Of a DNA stretch of 64,000 nucleotides, positions 7,080-15,539 are shown piece after piece; position 1 is the stretch's first letter; every line of letters starts with the position of its first letter. Source of the stretch: Pseudomonas cichorii (GTDB lineage Bacteria; Pseudomonadota; Gammaproteobacteria; Pseudomonadales; Pseudomonadaceae); the NCBI RefSeq assembly GCF_015471405.1, contig NZ_BLVZ01000006.1, forward strand, positions 62,001-126,000. The letters are read 5' to 3'. Below the pieces are notes generated by a model that worked only from the letters and a program-made list of their open reading frames with translations, was not told where the DNA came from and did not search any database. The position numbers were made by a program, and so were the translations under genes.

Positions 7080-8286
7080 GAATAAGTCTGTACGTTACGG
7101 CCCGTCGCTTGGGCAGATCTTCATGGAGCCCTTGAACAGTTTGCGTCTTTTGGGGCGCAGGTCGTTGCTTGCCTTGTTGGGGATCGCTGTGGGGTGCGCT
7201 TCCGTAGTTGCCTTGCTGAATATCGGTCAGAACGCGGCCAACGAGGCAATCAGTGCATTCAAGGGGCTCGGCAGCGATATGCTGGTCGTCAGCTTTGCGG
7301 CAATGCCTGGGGTCAAGGTGCGTCCGGCGCCCTCTACGTTGGATAGCCAGGCTGTCATGGATGCAGTCCCCGGAATCCTTGATATCGCGCCCCTCATCGT
7401 GCTTTCGACCAGGGTTCGTTTTGATGGCCGTGCGCACAATGCAAGTGTTGTCGGCACATCCAGTGATTTGAAGGCGGTCCTGGGGCTTCGGGTAACTCAA
7501 GGCCGGTTTCTTTCTCGTCATGACGCTAGAAGTACTTATGCCGTGCTGGGCGCGCAAGTGGCCAGGGATCTGGGCATCCTGAATATTCAGGATGTGGCAG
7601 GCAGGCATATACAGGTCGACAGTTATCTCTTCGAAGTGGTCGGGATACTGGCCGATCACGGGCAGAATCCACTTATTCCCGTCGCTGTCGATCAGGCTAT
7701 TGTCGTGCCGATAGAGGGCATGCGGCGGATCAGTTCAAAACCTGAAATCAGTAATATCGTCGCCAGGGGGAGAGGGAGTGAAACCCTTGAGCAGGATGGC
7801 AAAGCCCTGACGGACTTTCTGCAGCCATTGGCGCCGGGACGAGATGTTCAGGTGCAGATTCCCCAGCAATTGATTGACGGCATGGCCCAACAGTCCCGCA
7901 CCTTTTCCTATCTGCTGGCAGGCCTTGGCGGTATTTCCCTGCTTGTCGGCGGGGTCGGGGTCATGAACGTGATGGTGATGAATGTCTCCGAGCGCCGCCG
8001 GGAAATCGGTGTTCGCATGGCGCTGGGGGCAAGGCCACTGGATATCGGGCGGCTGTTCTTGCTGGAGGCTGCTGTGCTGTCCATCGCTGGAGCGTCGGTG
8101 GGTGCATGCATCGGTTTGCTGGCGGCATGGCTGTTTTCGGTGGTGTCGGGCTGGGGCTTTACGCTTTCTATTCCTTCTCTTCCCCTTGGCATTACCAGCT
8201 CGCTGCTGGTGGGGCTTTTCTTTGGCTTGAACCCGGCCCTCATGGCAGCCCGGCTTGAGCCGGTACAGGCGTTGCGCGATGACTGA
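7072..8286 (+). CDS. ABC transporter permease, MacB/FtsX type
   Basis: This 404-residue inner-membrane subunit has one N-terminal membrane segment (SLLALLGIAVGCASVVALL), a large periplasmic domain, and three C-terminal segments. The cytoplasmic signature ERRREIGVRMALGARPLDI between the second and third helices is typical of MacB permeases. MacB-type transporters do not carry substrate through the membrane; they use ATP to drive periplasmic substrate into a TolC channel. ATG 7072 overlaps the ATPase gene by 8 bp and the 3' end overlaps the TolC gene by 8 bp, indicating tight translational coupling. Confidence 0.9.
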   Translation: MPENKSVRYGPSLGQIFMEPLNSLRLLGRRSLLALLGIAVGCASVVALLNIGQNAANEAISAFKGLGSDMLVVSFAAMPGVKVRPAPSTLDSQAVMDAVPGILDIAPLIVLSTRVRFDGRAHNASVVGTSSDLKAVLGLRVTQGRFLSRHDARSTYAVLGAQVARDLGILNIQDVAGRHIQVDSYLFEVVGILADHGQNPLIPVAVDQAIVVPIEGMRRISSKPEISNIVARGRGSETLEQDGKALTDFLQPLAPGRDVQVQIPQQLIDGMAQQSRTFSYLLAGLGGISLLVGGVGVMNVMVMNVSERRREIGVRMALGARPLDIGRLFLLEAAVLSIAGASVGACIGLLAAWLFSVVSGWGFTLSIPSLPLGITSSLLVGLFFGLNPALMAARLEPVQALRDD

Positions 8287-9754
8287 TCTTTATCGTTTCG
8301 CGGCAGTGATCTGCCTGGTTTTTTACAGTGTCCAGCCTTCGCTTGCTGCGCCTTTGGCTCCTGATGCCCCGAGCATGCCGGCCAGGACTGTTTCGCTGAA
8401 TGAGCAGACGATCGACCTTACTCTGGCTGATGCCGTATTTTTGGGATTGCGCGCAAACCGTTCCATCCGCAGTGCTTATCTGGAGCGTATTGCGCAGAAA
8501 TTCGACTTGCGGGTTGCCAAGGACCGTTTTACACCCAAGCTCGTTCTGAGCAGTCGTTATCTGGCCAACCGCAGTCAGAGTGATAGCTATCGCCAGACCC
8601 AGGTTATCCCGCAAACCACAATGCTGGGTGAGTACGGTACCCAGCTCAGTCTGGCCTGGACTAACCAGTTGACGCTTGCCGACAGTACCGGCCGCAGTCG
8701 TAATGATGGTGCAACCCTGACCATCATTCAGCCTTTGTTGCGCGGTGCCGGGAAAGATATTGCCACCGCTCCCGTGCGTCTGGCTGTGCTTGCAGAAAAG
8801 GTCAACCGTCTGGCTCTGAAGTCGACGGTTTCGGACACCATTACCCAGATCATCACGGGTTATCGTGAGTTGCTGCGCGCTCAGGAGCAGGTGCGTATCG
8901 CGCGCGATGCTCTGGAGCGATCACGCCAGTTGCTTGACGCGAACAGGGCCATGATTTCTGCGGGGCAGATGGCCGAGTTCGATATCGTTCAGACTGAAGC
9001 CGATGTCGCCACTCAGGAGCTGGCCATCGAAGAGGCTTCCAATCAGTTGGATGCCAGTCGTCTTGAGTTGCTGCGTCTTCTGGCTCTGGACCTCGGGACG
9101 CGAGTGCGAGCGGCGGAGGTGCTTGAGGCTCGCCGCATAGAGGTGGGGCTGACGCAGGCGCTTGCAACGGCCCAAGAGCGACAGCCTGCCTATCTCACGC
9201 GGTTGATCGCCACCAAGCAGGCGGAAATCAACCTCGCTGTCGCCCGCAATGATCGGCTGTGGGATGTGTCATTGATCGGCGGTGCTTCTCAGATCCGTGA
9301 TCGCATTCAGAATGACTTTGGTCCGGGCACTACACGCACCTGGGAAGGCTATGCCGGTATTCAGGTCGACATTCCGATTGGTGATTTAAGTCGGCGGCAA
9401 GCCGAGGTTCGGGCAAGGGTCGATGTGGAAAATCAGGATCTGCTTCTGGCTGAGGCCAATCAGTCCCTGGCGCGTGATGTCGGTGACGGGGTGCGCGATC
9501 TGGGGACGCGCTGGCGGCAGTATGAGATTTCCCAGCGCGCCCGTGAATTGTCGTTGCGCAAGCTGAATATCGAACGGGAAAAGTTGCAGGCCGGTCGTTC
9601 CAGTAACTTCCAGGTCTTGAGTTTCGAGGCGGATCTGCGTAACGCGGAGAATGCTCGCCTTAATGCATTGATTGCCTATCTTAATGCTCAGACTGACCTG
9701 GATCAGAGGCTGGGTACGACCCTGGAGAGCTGGGAGATTGATCTCAATGACTAA
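8279..9754 (+). CDS. TolC-family outer-membrane efflux protein
   Basis: This 491-residue outer-membrane channel has a signal peptide (LYRFAAVICLVFYSVQPSLA-A). Two OEP-type repeats rich in long helices follow (LTLADAVFLGLRANRSIRSAYLE near the N-terminus; EVRARVDVENQDLLLAEANQSLARDV in the second half). It would trimerise and dock onto the adaptor encoded next. The start ATG 8279 overlaps the permease stop by 8 bp and gives a normal signal peptide; an upstream in-frame start would only add MSRYRRCA. The channel gene lies inside the operon before the adaptor, unlike the usual adaptor-ATPase-channel order. Confidence 0.9.
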   Translation: MTDLYRFAAVICLVFYSVQPSLAAPLAPDAPSMPARTVSLNEQTIDLTLADAVFLGLRANRSIRSAYLERIAQKFDLRVAKDRFTPKLVLSSRYLANRSQSDSYRQTQVIPQTTMLGEYGTQLSLAWTNQLTLADSTGRSRNDGATLTIIQPLLRGAGKDIATAPVRLAVLAEKVNRLALKSTVSDTITQIITGYRELLRAQEQVRIARDALERSRQLLDANRAMISAGQMAEFDIVQTEADVATQELAIEEASNQLDASRLELLRLLALDLGTRVRAAEVLEARRIEVGLTQALATAQERQPAYLTRLIATKQAEINLAVARNDRLWDVSLIGGASQIRDRIQNDFGPGTTRTWEGYAGIQVDIPIGDLSRRQAEVRARVDVENQDLLLAEANQSLARDVGDGVRDLGTRWRQYEISQRARELSLRKLNIEREKLQAGRSSNFQVLSFEADLRNAENARLNALIAYLNAQTDLDQRLGTTLESWEIDLND

Positions 9755-11030
9755 GTATCTGGCGCGATTACGCATATCTCGCGTCAGTGGCCGGGCTATT
9801 GTCGCGGGTGTTGTTGCGGCCGGGCTTTTTGCGGGCATTGTCTATGGCTATCAATCGCGGCTTGAGCCGATATCTCCGGGTGTCAGCTGGGTTCCTGTGC
9901 AGCCGCAGTTGCTGGAAAACCAGTTGGGGCTGGTTGGGCGAATCGAAGCTGCCAGCCGCTCGACTCTGGCGGCTCCCTTTGAGGGTGTTGTGCAGGAGGT
10001 TACTGTTGTCGAAGGGCAGCAGGTCGAGCGTGGCAAGCATTTGCTGACGCTGGATACGGCACAACTGGATATTCAGTTGCGTGAGGCGCTTGCCGCTCAA
10101 TTGAAGCTTCAGCGGTCAGTAAAGGACATGCAGAACTGGGCGCAGGGCGAGGAAATGGCACGGGCGCGGCGTACCGTGACCACTGCGCAATATGGTTTGA
10201 GTGATACCGAGCGAAAACTGGCTGACACTCGCCGCTTGTTTGAGCGCGGTATTGTGGCTCGCATGGATGTGGAGGCGCTTGAGCAACAAGCCAGAATGCA
10301 GCAGCTTGATATGGTTGCCTCTCAGGCGGAGTTACGCACCGTGATGGAGAAGGGGAAAGGGGAAAACCGGCAGATAGCTGAAATGGAACTGGCCAATGCC
10401 CAGTCACGCTATCAGGCTTTGCAGGCGCTGCATGCCCGGCGCACAATCGAGGCTCCGTTTGCCGGCATTGTATTGCGTCCCCAGAGGCCTGAAGGGGGCG
10501 CCTCTCCTTTGGTCCAGCAAGGAATGCGCATGGCTCAGGGTGTACCGCTTTTTGAGTTGGCCAGCCTGGAACAGATCAGGGCGGTTGCTCGTGTCGAAGA
10601 GGCGGATCTGCATCAGTTGGCTGAGGGTATGCCTGTGCAGGTCACGGGTGATGGTTTCGATGGTATTACCCTCGATGGGGCCATTTCTTCCATTGCTGCC
10701 CAGGGTGTGGCCTCCGATATGTTCGGTGGCGGTACGACTTATGAAGTTGTCATAAACATCGCTTCCTTGACCGCTGCTCAGCAATCGAAAGTGCGCCTTG
10801 GCATGAGTGCGCGGCTGGCTATCGTGACTTACCGCGCTGAAAACGGTTTCGTACTTGCTCCTGAAGCCTTGCGCCAGGATGCTGAAGGCAGGACCTTTGT
10901 TGTCTATCGACAGGAAATGGCCGATGCGCCGCAGCAGGTCATTGTCACTGTCGGCCGTGCGATGCCTCAGGGTGTCGAAGTTTCGGGCTTGAAACCCGGT
11001 TATGTCGAGTTGCCTGCCACTGCACAGTGA
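9747..11030 (+). CDS. HlyD/MacA-family periplasmic adaptor
   Basis: This 427-residue adaptor has an N-terminal membrane anchor (VSGRAIVAGVVAAGLFAGIVYGY). A lipoyl/barrel-sandwich half-motif (AAPFEGVVQEVTVVEGQQVERGK) is followed by a coiled coil (~115-230), the second half-motif (RRTIEAPFAGIVLRP), and a beta-barrel domain. It would bridge the MacB-like complex and the TolC channel. ATG 9747 overlaps the channel gene by 8 bp. Together the four genes encode a complete tripartite exporter. The substrate is unknown; MacAB-TolC relatives export macrolides, lipopeptides, siderophores or peptides. Confidence 0.88.
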   Translation: MTKYLARLRISRVSGRAIVAGVVAAGLFAGIVYGYQSRLEPISPGVSWVPVQPQLLENQLGLVGRIEAASRSTLAAPFEGVVQEVTVVEGQQVERGKHLLTLDTAQLDIQLREALAAQLKLQRSVKDMQNWAQGEEMARARRTVTTAQYGLSDTERKLADTRRLFERGIVARMDVEALEQQARMQQLDMVASQAELRTVMEKGKGENRQIAEMELANAQSRYQALQALHARRTIEAPFAGIVLRPQRPEGGASPLVQQGMRMAQGVPLFELASLEQIRAVARVEEADLHQLAEGMPVQVTGDGFDGITLDGAISSIAAQGVASDMFGGGTTYEVVINIASLTAAQQSKVRLGMSARLAIVTYRAENGFVLAPEALRQDAEGRTFVVYRQEMADAPQQVIVTVGRAMPQGVEVSGLKPGYVELPATAQ

Positions 11031-11049
11031 CGGGCTCGGGGATTTCTGC

Positions 11050-11080
11050 TGTCAGCGGCCGGCCATGCCTGCCGCTGACA
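11050..11080. terminator. Hairpin after the export operon
   Basis: TGTCAGCGGC (11050-11059) pairs perfectly with GCCGCTGACA (11071-11080) around an 11-nt loop. It lies 20 bp after the adaptor stop, but is followed by an A-run rather than a T-run on the plus strand. It is therefore a weak or atypical terminator for this direction. Confidence 0.4.
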
Positions 11081-11202
11081 TGGCAAAAAAACGACACATC
11101 CCTTGCCGCTTTACCCTCTCATAGCGGAAATGCCTTGCCGCTTTTCTGGCATTGCCGCTCTGGCCGTCGCTACAACCCCCGTAAACACTGGTTTTGTGGA
11201 TT

Positions 11203-11218
11203 TGGCACGCTGATTGCT
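11203..11218 (+). promoter_or_regulatory. Sigma54 promoter of flgBCDE
   Basis: TGGCACGCTGATTGCT matches the RpoN consensus at both boxes, with GG-N10-GC spacing. It lies 46 bp before flgB. In P. aeruginosa this operon depends on FleR and sigma54. Confidence 0.9.
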
Positions 11219-11264
11219 TTCTCAGTGATACGAGAATCAGGTCAACCGGCAAAGGTTTCCCGAA

Positions 11265-11672
11265 ATGAGCATCAGCTTCGATAAAGCATTAGGCATACAC
11301 GAAAAGGCCCTTAACTTCCGGGCTCAGCGTGCAGAGGTGTTGGCCAACAACATTTCCAACGCCGATACCCCGAACTTCAAGGCCCGTGATCTGGATTTCT
11401 CCTCGGTGCTGGCCGCCGAAAGCGAGAAGGCTCAGAACGGTCGTTTTGCGCTGAACATGACCAATAGCCGTCATATCGAAGCCGAGGGCATGAGCAGTGG
11501 CGACGGTACGTTGATGTACCGCACTCCGTCTCAGCCTTCGCTGGACCAGAACACCGTTGATTCGCAGGTCGAGCAGGCCAGCTACACCGATAACGCCATG
11601 GGTTTCCAGGCCAGTTTCACCCTGCTTAACAGCAAGTTCAAAGGGCTGGTTTCAGCCCTGCGCGGAGAATAA
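11265..11672 (+). CDS. flgB: FlgB, proximal rod protein
   Basis: This 135-residue rod subunit has the conserved N-terminal rod/hook motif NNISNADTPNFKARD at ~30-45 and the C-terminal helix that packs with other axial proteins. FlgB forms the innermost rod above the MS-ring, next to FliE. It has no signal peptide because it is exported through the flagellar type III gate. The ATG at 11265 has AAAGG about 9 nt upstream. It heads the flgBCDE operon, 3 bp before flgC. Confidence 0.96.
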   Translation: MSISFDKALGIHEKALNFRAQRAEVLANNISNADTPNFKARDLDFSSVLAAESEKAQNGRFALNMTNSRHIEAEGMSSGDGTLMYRTPSQPSLDQNTVDSQVEQASYTDNAMGFQASFTLLNSKFKGLVSALRGE

Positions 11673-11675
11673 TTC

Positions 11676-12116
11676 ATGTCACTAGCCAATGTGTTCAACA
11701 TTGCCGGCAGCGCCATGAGTGCCCAGACCACACGTCTGAACACCACGGCCAGTAACATCGCCAACGCCGAGACTGTTTCATCGAGCATGGATCAGACTTA
11801 CCGTGCCCGTCACCCGGTATTTGCGACCGTGTTGCAGGGTCAGCAGTCCAACGGTGGCTCGCTGTTTCAGGATCAGGGCGATGCCGGTCAGGGCGTTCAG
11901 GTCAGCGGCATCATTGAAGACAGTTCCAACCTTGAGGCGCGCTTCGAGCCTAATCACCCTTCTGCCGACAAGAACGGGTATGTCTATTACCCCAACGTCA
12001 ATGTCGTGGAAGAAATGGCCGACATGATTTCCGCCAGCCGTTCGTTCCAGACGAACGCCGAAATCATGAACACCGCAAAATCCATGATGCAGAAGGTTCT
12101 GACCCTCGGTCAGTGA
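11676..12116 (+). CDS. flgC: FlgC, proximal rod protein
   Basis: This 146-residue rod protein carries the axial N-terminal motif (LNTTASNIANAETVSS) and the C-terminal conserved block (NVNVVEEMADMISASRSFQTNAEI). That block shows the family pattern in which the last helix folds back against the first. FlgC sits on FlgB in the proximal rod. It is translationally close to flgB (3-bp gap) and flgD. Confidence 0.96.
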   Translation: MSLANVFNIAGSAMSAQTTRLNTTASNIANAETVSSSMDQTYRARHPVFATVLQGQQSNGGSLFQDQGDAGQGVQVSGIIEDSSNLEARFEPNHPSADKNGYVYYPNVNVVEEMADMISASRSFQTNAEIMNTAKSMMQKVLTLGQ

Positions 12117-12131
12117 TAAAGGGCGAAAGTT

Positions 12132-12812
12132 ATGGCCGTTGAAAACGATGTCTCGACGAATTTTATAAGTTCGCTGCAGAACCCCAAAGCCAGTGCGAGC
12201 AGTTCGGGCGAAGCGCTGGGCAAGGATGCGTTCCTGCAGTTGCTCGTCACGCAGATGAAGAACCAGAACCCGCTGGATCCGCAGGACAACACGCAATTCG
12301 TTGCGCAGTTGGCGCAGTTCAGTAGTCTGGAAAGCATGCAGAACCTGACGTCGACCGTTGACTCGATTGCGACCAGCTACAAGTCCTCGCAGGCATTGCA
12401 GGCTTCTTCGCTGGTGGGTCGTTCGGTGATTGTCGAAACCGGTACCGCTCAGGTGGATACCAGTAAAGGTTTGACTGGTTCTGTTGTAGTGCCTGCTTCA
12501 ACGTCAGCGACGACGGTCAAGGTCTACGACGCCAGCAATAATCTGGTCGATACCATCGATTTGGGTTCCAGAAGTGCAGGCAATGCAAGTTTCACCTGGG
12601 ATGGCCTCAATAGTGAGGGCACCGCCATGCCGTCCGGTACCTACAGTTTTATTGCAAATGGCACTATCAACGGCACAAACAATGGTCTCTCGACTTATCT
12701 TCCAGCAACGGTCAACAGTGTGACCACGGCTGTGAGTGGCGGGGAAATGACTCTAAACCTGGCTGGCGGCAGTTCGATCGCTTTGTCCAAAGTGCAATCA
12801 ATCGGAATATAG
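12132..12812 (+). CDS. flgD: FlgD, hook cap / scaffold
   Basis: This 226-residue hook-capping protein is needed to polymerise FlgE and is discarded when the hook is complete. The N-terminal export and conserved region (GKDAFLQLLVTQMKNQNPLDPQDNTQF is the core of the family motif, ~35-61) is followed by Ig-like/FLG-D domains with a repeated Gly/Thr-rich beta pattern (GNASFTWDGLNSEGTAMPSGTYSF). It is third in the flgBCDE operon. Confidence 0.95.
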   Translation: MAVENDVSTNFISSLQNPKASASSSGEALGKDAFLQLLVTQMKNQNPLDPQDNTQFVAQLAQFSSLESMQNLTSTVDSIATSYKSSQALQASSLVGRSVIVETGTAQVDTSKGLTGSVVVPASTSATTVKVYDASNNLVDTIDLGSRSAGNASFTWDGLNSEGTAMPSGTYSFIANGTINGTNNGLSTYLPATVNSVTTAVSGGEMTLNLAGGSSIALSKVQSIGI

Positions 12813-12840
12813 AGCCGACTAGACGGCGTAGGAGTGGTAC

Positions 12841-14178
12841 ATGTCATTCAATATCGGCCTTAGTGGGCTCTATGCGGCAAACAAAAGTCTCGACGTTACC
12901 GGCAACAACATTGCCAACGTGGCGACAACAGGCTTCAAACAATCGCGTATCGAGTTTGCTGATCAGTATGCTCAGTCGATTCGTGGCACTTCCGGCGGCA
13001 CCAGTATTGGTAGTGGCGTGACCACGGCTGCCGTTTCTCAGCAGTTTGCCCAAGGCGGTCTTACCACTGGGACGGGTAACAGTCTGGACCTGGCAATCAA
13101 CGGTAATGGCTTCTTCATGCTCAGCAACAGCGGCGAGACGCTCTATACCCGTGCCGGTGCATTCCGTACCGACAAGGATGGCTTCGTCGTCAATAGTGCG
13201 GGTATGAATCTTCAGGGTTACAACGTTGATGCGAACGGCAATGTTGCTGTTGGTGTCTCGGGCAACCTGAGGGTTGACAGTTCAAATCAGGCGGCGAGTC
13301 CGACCAGCATTATCACCAACGTCGCCAACCTTAATTCGACCTCTACAGTTCCGACTATCACGCCTTTCGATGCGACGAATACCAATAGCTATAACTTTAC
13401 CTATAGCACCAAGGTCTTCGATTCTCAGGGTAACGAGCACTCTCTGGAAACTTACCTGGCTAAAACAGGTACCAACACCTGGGCCATGTATTCGCTGATC
13501 GATGGTCGCAGTATCAGCAACCCGGCCAGTACCACAGCTGACCGTAACGACCTGACTTTCGACACGTCCGGCAACATGGTCATCAATACGGCGGCAACCC
13601 CGTCTGTTCCGTCGGCCAGTACCAACGTTGCAGTCAATGCCGATGGTACTTTCCAGGTCAACAATTGGGTCCCTGCCATGCAAACCGGTACGGGTACCTC
13701 GGCGACCTGGGTTGCCAACGGTGCTGTTGGCGTCACTTCGGGTATCAGGCTGGACATGACTCAGGCTACCCAGACGGCTTCTGTTTCGGGTCCTATCACT
13801 CAGACCCAGAATGGTTATGCAGCCGGACAGATCAAGGATATGAGCGTGGATGCCAGTGGCAACCTGTTTGCGTCCTACACAAATGGTCAGTCGAAGGTGA
13901 TTGGTCAGGTTTCTCTGACGACATTCGCCAACGTGCAGGGGCTCTCTCCGGCGGGTGGTACTAACTGGCGTGAAACCTTCGCCTCTGGTTTGCCTGTGAC
14001 CGGTGTTCCGCAGTCAGGCACTCTGGGTTACATCACGGGCCAGGCGCTGGAAGACTCCAACGTCGATCTGACACTGGAGCTGGTCAACCTGATCAAGGCG
14101 CAAAGCAACTATCAGGCGAATGCGAAAACCATTTCGACTGAAAGCACCATCATGCAGACCACTATTCAGATGACCTGA
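12841..14178 (+). CDS. flgE: FlgE, hook protein
   Basis: This 445-residue protein forms the universal joint between rod and filament. The N-terminus MSFNIGLSGLYAANKSL with NNIANVATTGFKQSR and the C-terminus LVNLIKAQSNYQANAKTI are the axial-family signatures. The middle holds the variable surface domains. The ATG at 12841 has TAGGAG about 8 nt upstream. It is the last gene of the operon and is followed by a perfect hairpin. Confidence 0.96.
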   Translation: MSFNIGLSGLYAANKSLDVTGNNIANVATTGFKQSRIEFADQYAQSIRGTSGGTSIGSGVTTAAVSQQFAQGGLTTGTGNSLDLAINGNGFFMLSNSGETLYTRAGAFRTDKDGFVVNSAGMNLQGYNVDANGNVAVGVSGNLRVDSSNQAASPTSIITNVANLNSTSTVPTITPFDATNTNSYNFTYSTKVFDSQGNEHSLETYLAKTGTNTWAMYSLIDGRSISNPASTTADRNDLTFDTSGNMVINTAATPSVPSASTNVAVNADGTFQVNNWVPAMQTGTGTSATWVANGAVGVTSGIRLDMTQATQTASVSGPITQTQNGYAAGQIKDMSVDASGNLFASYTNGQSKVIGQVSLTTFANVQGLSPAGGTNWRETFASGLPVTGVPQSGTLGYITGQALEDSNVDLTLELVNLIKAQSNYQANAKTISTESTIMQTTIQMT

Positions 14179-14201
14179 TAATCAGGTTTGATGAAGTGTT
14201 G

Positions 14202-14230
14202 AAGAAAGCCCCTTGCGAGGGGCTTTCTTG
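14202..14230 (+). terminator. Rho-independent terminator after flgE
   Basis: AAGAAAGCCCCT (14202-14213), a 4-nt loop, then AGGGGCTTTCTT (14218-14229). The stem is perfect and lies 23 bp after flgE. The trailing T-tract is short, so efficiency may rest on stem strength. On the other strand it faces the tail of the small exported protein gene. Confidence 0.8.
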
Positions 14231-14280
14231 TTTGTGGCGGTTGTGAAATCCGATGCAGGGAGCGCTTTTCGGGGTGCTGT

Positions 14281-14472
14281 TCAGACCGAGCAGTCGGACT
14301 TGATAAACGAGCCGTTCAGTCGTTTCCATCCCGGTCCCGGGCTGGTCTGGGCGCAGACGATCCTGCTGTCGCCCTGCCATCTGTAATAAGGCGCAGGAGC
14401 GGCCTGGGCGAGGAGGGGGCTGGTCATCAGCAGGGCTGCAATGCTGGCGAGAAGACGCGCTCGAAAGTGCAT
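14281..14472 (-). CDS. Tiny exported protein of unknown function
   Basis: Starting at ATG 14472 (GGGAA 6-7 nt upstream) this encodes only 63 residues. A signal peptide (MHFRARLLASIAALLMTSPLLAQA) is followed by a ~40-residue mature part containing RWQGDSRIVC, PGPGWKRL and a final DC, so two cysteines could form a periplasmic disulfide. I do not recognise the family. It lies on the opposite strand between flgE and flgF. A clean signal peptide and good ribosome site support a real gene; short length keeps confidence moderate. Extending the start upstream adds only MIILPGTHITGIV. Confidence 0.65.
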   Translation of the reverse strand: MHFRARLLASIAALLMTSPLLAQAAPAPYYRWQGDSRIVCAQTSPGPGWKRLNGSFIKSDCSV

Positions 14473-14496
14473 GACGATTCCCGTTATGTGGGTTCC

Positions 14497-14513
14497 CGGC
14501 AAGATTATCACCC
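14497..14513 (-). promoter_or_regulatory. Possible sigma54 element for the tiny exported protein
   Basis: On the minus strand, GGTGATAATCTTGCC shows GG-N10-GC with a TTGC -12 box; the -24 box is poor (GGTGA instead of GGCAC). It would give a ~15-nt leader before ATG 14472. Confidence 0.35.
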
Positions 14514-14682
14514 TCGTCAGGCGTATCGGTCAGGGTGAGCGAAGTTTTTTTGGCGGTGTGTCAGGCCGGTTTGCTGGGTGGCGGCAATCTACCGCCGCTC
14601 TTGTGTGGCGCGGTGCCGAAGGTTGTCCGGCATGCTCCGGTTTTTACAAGAGAATCAGGCGTTTGTATCCATTCTGAAAAGT

Positions 14683-14698
14683 TGGTTCAAAAATTGCT
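14683..14698 (+). promoter_or_regulatory. Sigma54 promoter of flgFGHIJKL
   Basis: TGGTTCAAAAATTGCT has GG-N10-GC spacing and a TTGCT -12 box, 55 bp before flgF. Known FleR/sigma54 dependence of this operon in P. aeruginosa agrees. Confidence 0.85.
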
Positions 14699-14752
14699 TT
14701 CTCCCATGCAGAACAGCTACAGGCGGCAAGCGTCTGTCGGAGGAGGAAGACT

Positions 14753-15493
14753 GTGGACAAGTTGCTTTATGTCGCAATGAGCGGGGCGTCTGAAAACGCT
14801 CAGTCGCAAAAGGTTCATGCCAACAACCTGGCTAACGTATCGACCAATGGCTTCATGCGCGACCTGCAACAGGCCCGTTCGATGCCGGTATTTGGCGAGG
14901 TCATGCCTTCGCGTGCCTATGCGATGGGCGAACGTCCGGGTACTGACTTTTCCGGTGGCGCGCTGGTCCAGACCGGTCGTGAGCTGGATGTCGCCGTCAA
15001 GGGTGATGGCTGGATTGCGGTTCAGACTGCCGATGGTGGTGAGGCCTATACCCGCAGTGCCGGCATGAATATCGATGCTCTGGGTGTGCTGCGCAACGGC
15101 AGTGGTTTGCCGGTCATGGGCAACGGCGGGCCGATTGCCGTGCCGCCTGAGCAGCAGATCGAAATCGGTGCCGACGGCACGATCAGTATTCGCTCGATGG
15201 GTGAAAGCCCGCAGGTCATGGCGGAAGTTGACCGTATCAAGCTGGTCAACCCTGACCTGAGCACCATGGAAAAAGGCCCTGACGGTTTGATCCACACCAA
15301 GAGTGGCCAGGCTGCGCCGGTCGACGCCAATGTGCGTGTCGAGTCCGGCTTTCTGCAGGCGAGCAACGTCAATGCCGTGGAGGAAATGACCTCGGTACTG
15401 GCCTTGGCCCGGCAGTTTGAATTGCACGTCAAAATGATGAAAACAGCTGAAGAAGATGATCAGGCGATGGCTCGCGTCTTGCAACTTGGCTAA
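14753..15493 (+). CDS. flgF: FlgF, proximal rod protein
   Basis: This 246-residue rod subunit starts with GTG (MDKLLYVAMSGA) after the strong site GGAGGAGG. The axial motif HANNLANVSTNGFMRDL and the C-terminal NAVEEMTSVLALARQFELHVKMMK mark the FlgF/FlgG family. FlgF stacks between FlgBC and FlgG. It is the first gene of the flgF-flgL operon, behind a sigma54 promoter. Confidence 0.95.
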   Translation: MDKLLYVAMSGASENAQSQKVHANNLANVSTNGFMRDLQQARSMPVFGEVMPSRAYAMGERPGTDFSGGALVQTGRELDVAVKGDGWIAVQTADGGEAYTRSAGMNIDALGVLRNGSGLPVMGNGGPIAVPPEQQIEIGADGTISIRSMGESPQVMAEVDRIKLVNPDLSTMEKGPDGLIHTKSGQAAPVDANVRVESGFLQASNVNAVEEMTSVLALARQFELHVKMMKTAEEDDQAMARVLQLG

Positions 15494-15539
15494 CCATTGA
15501 CAGCTTGCGTCGACAATCCGGCGCTTGAGGAGAAAACGA

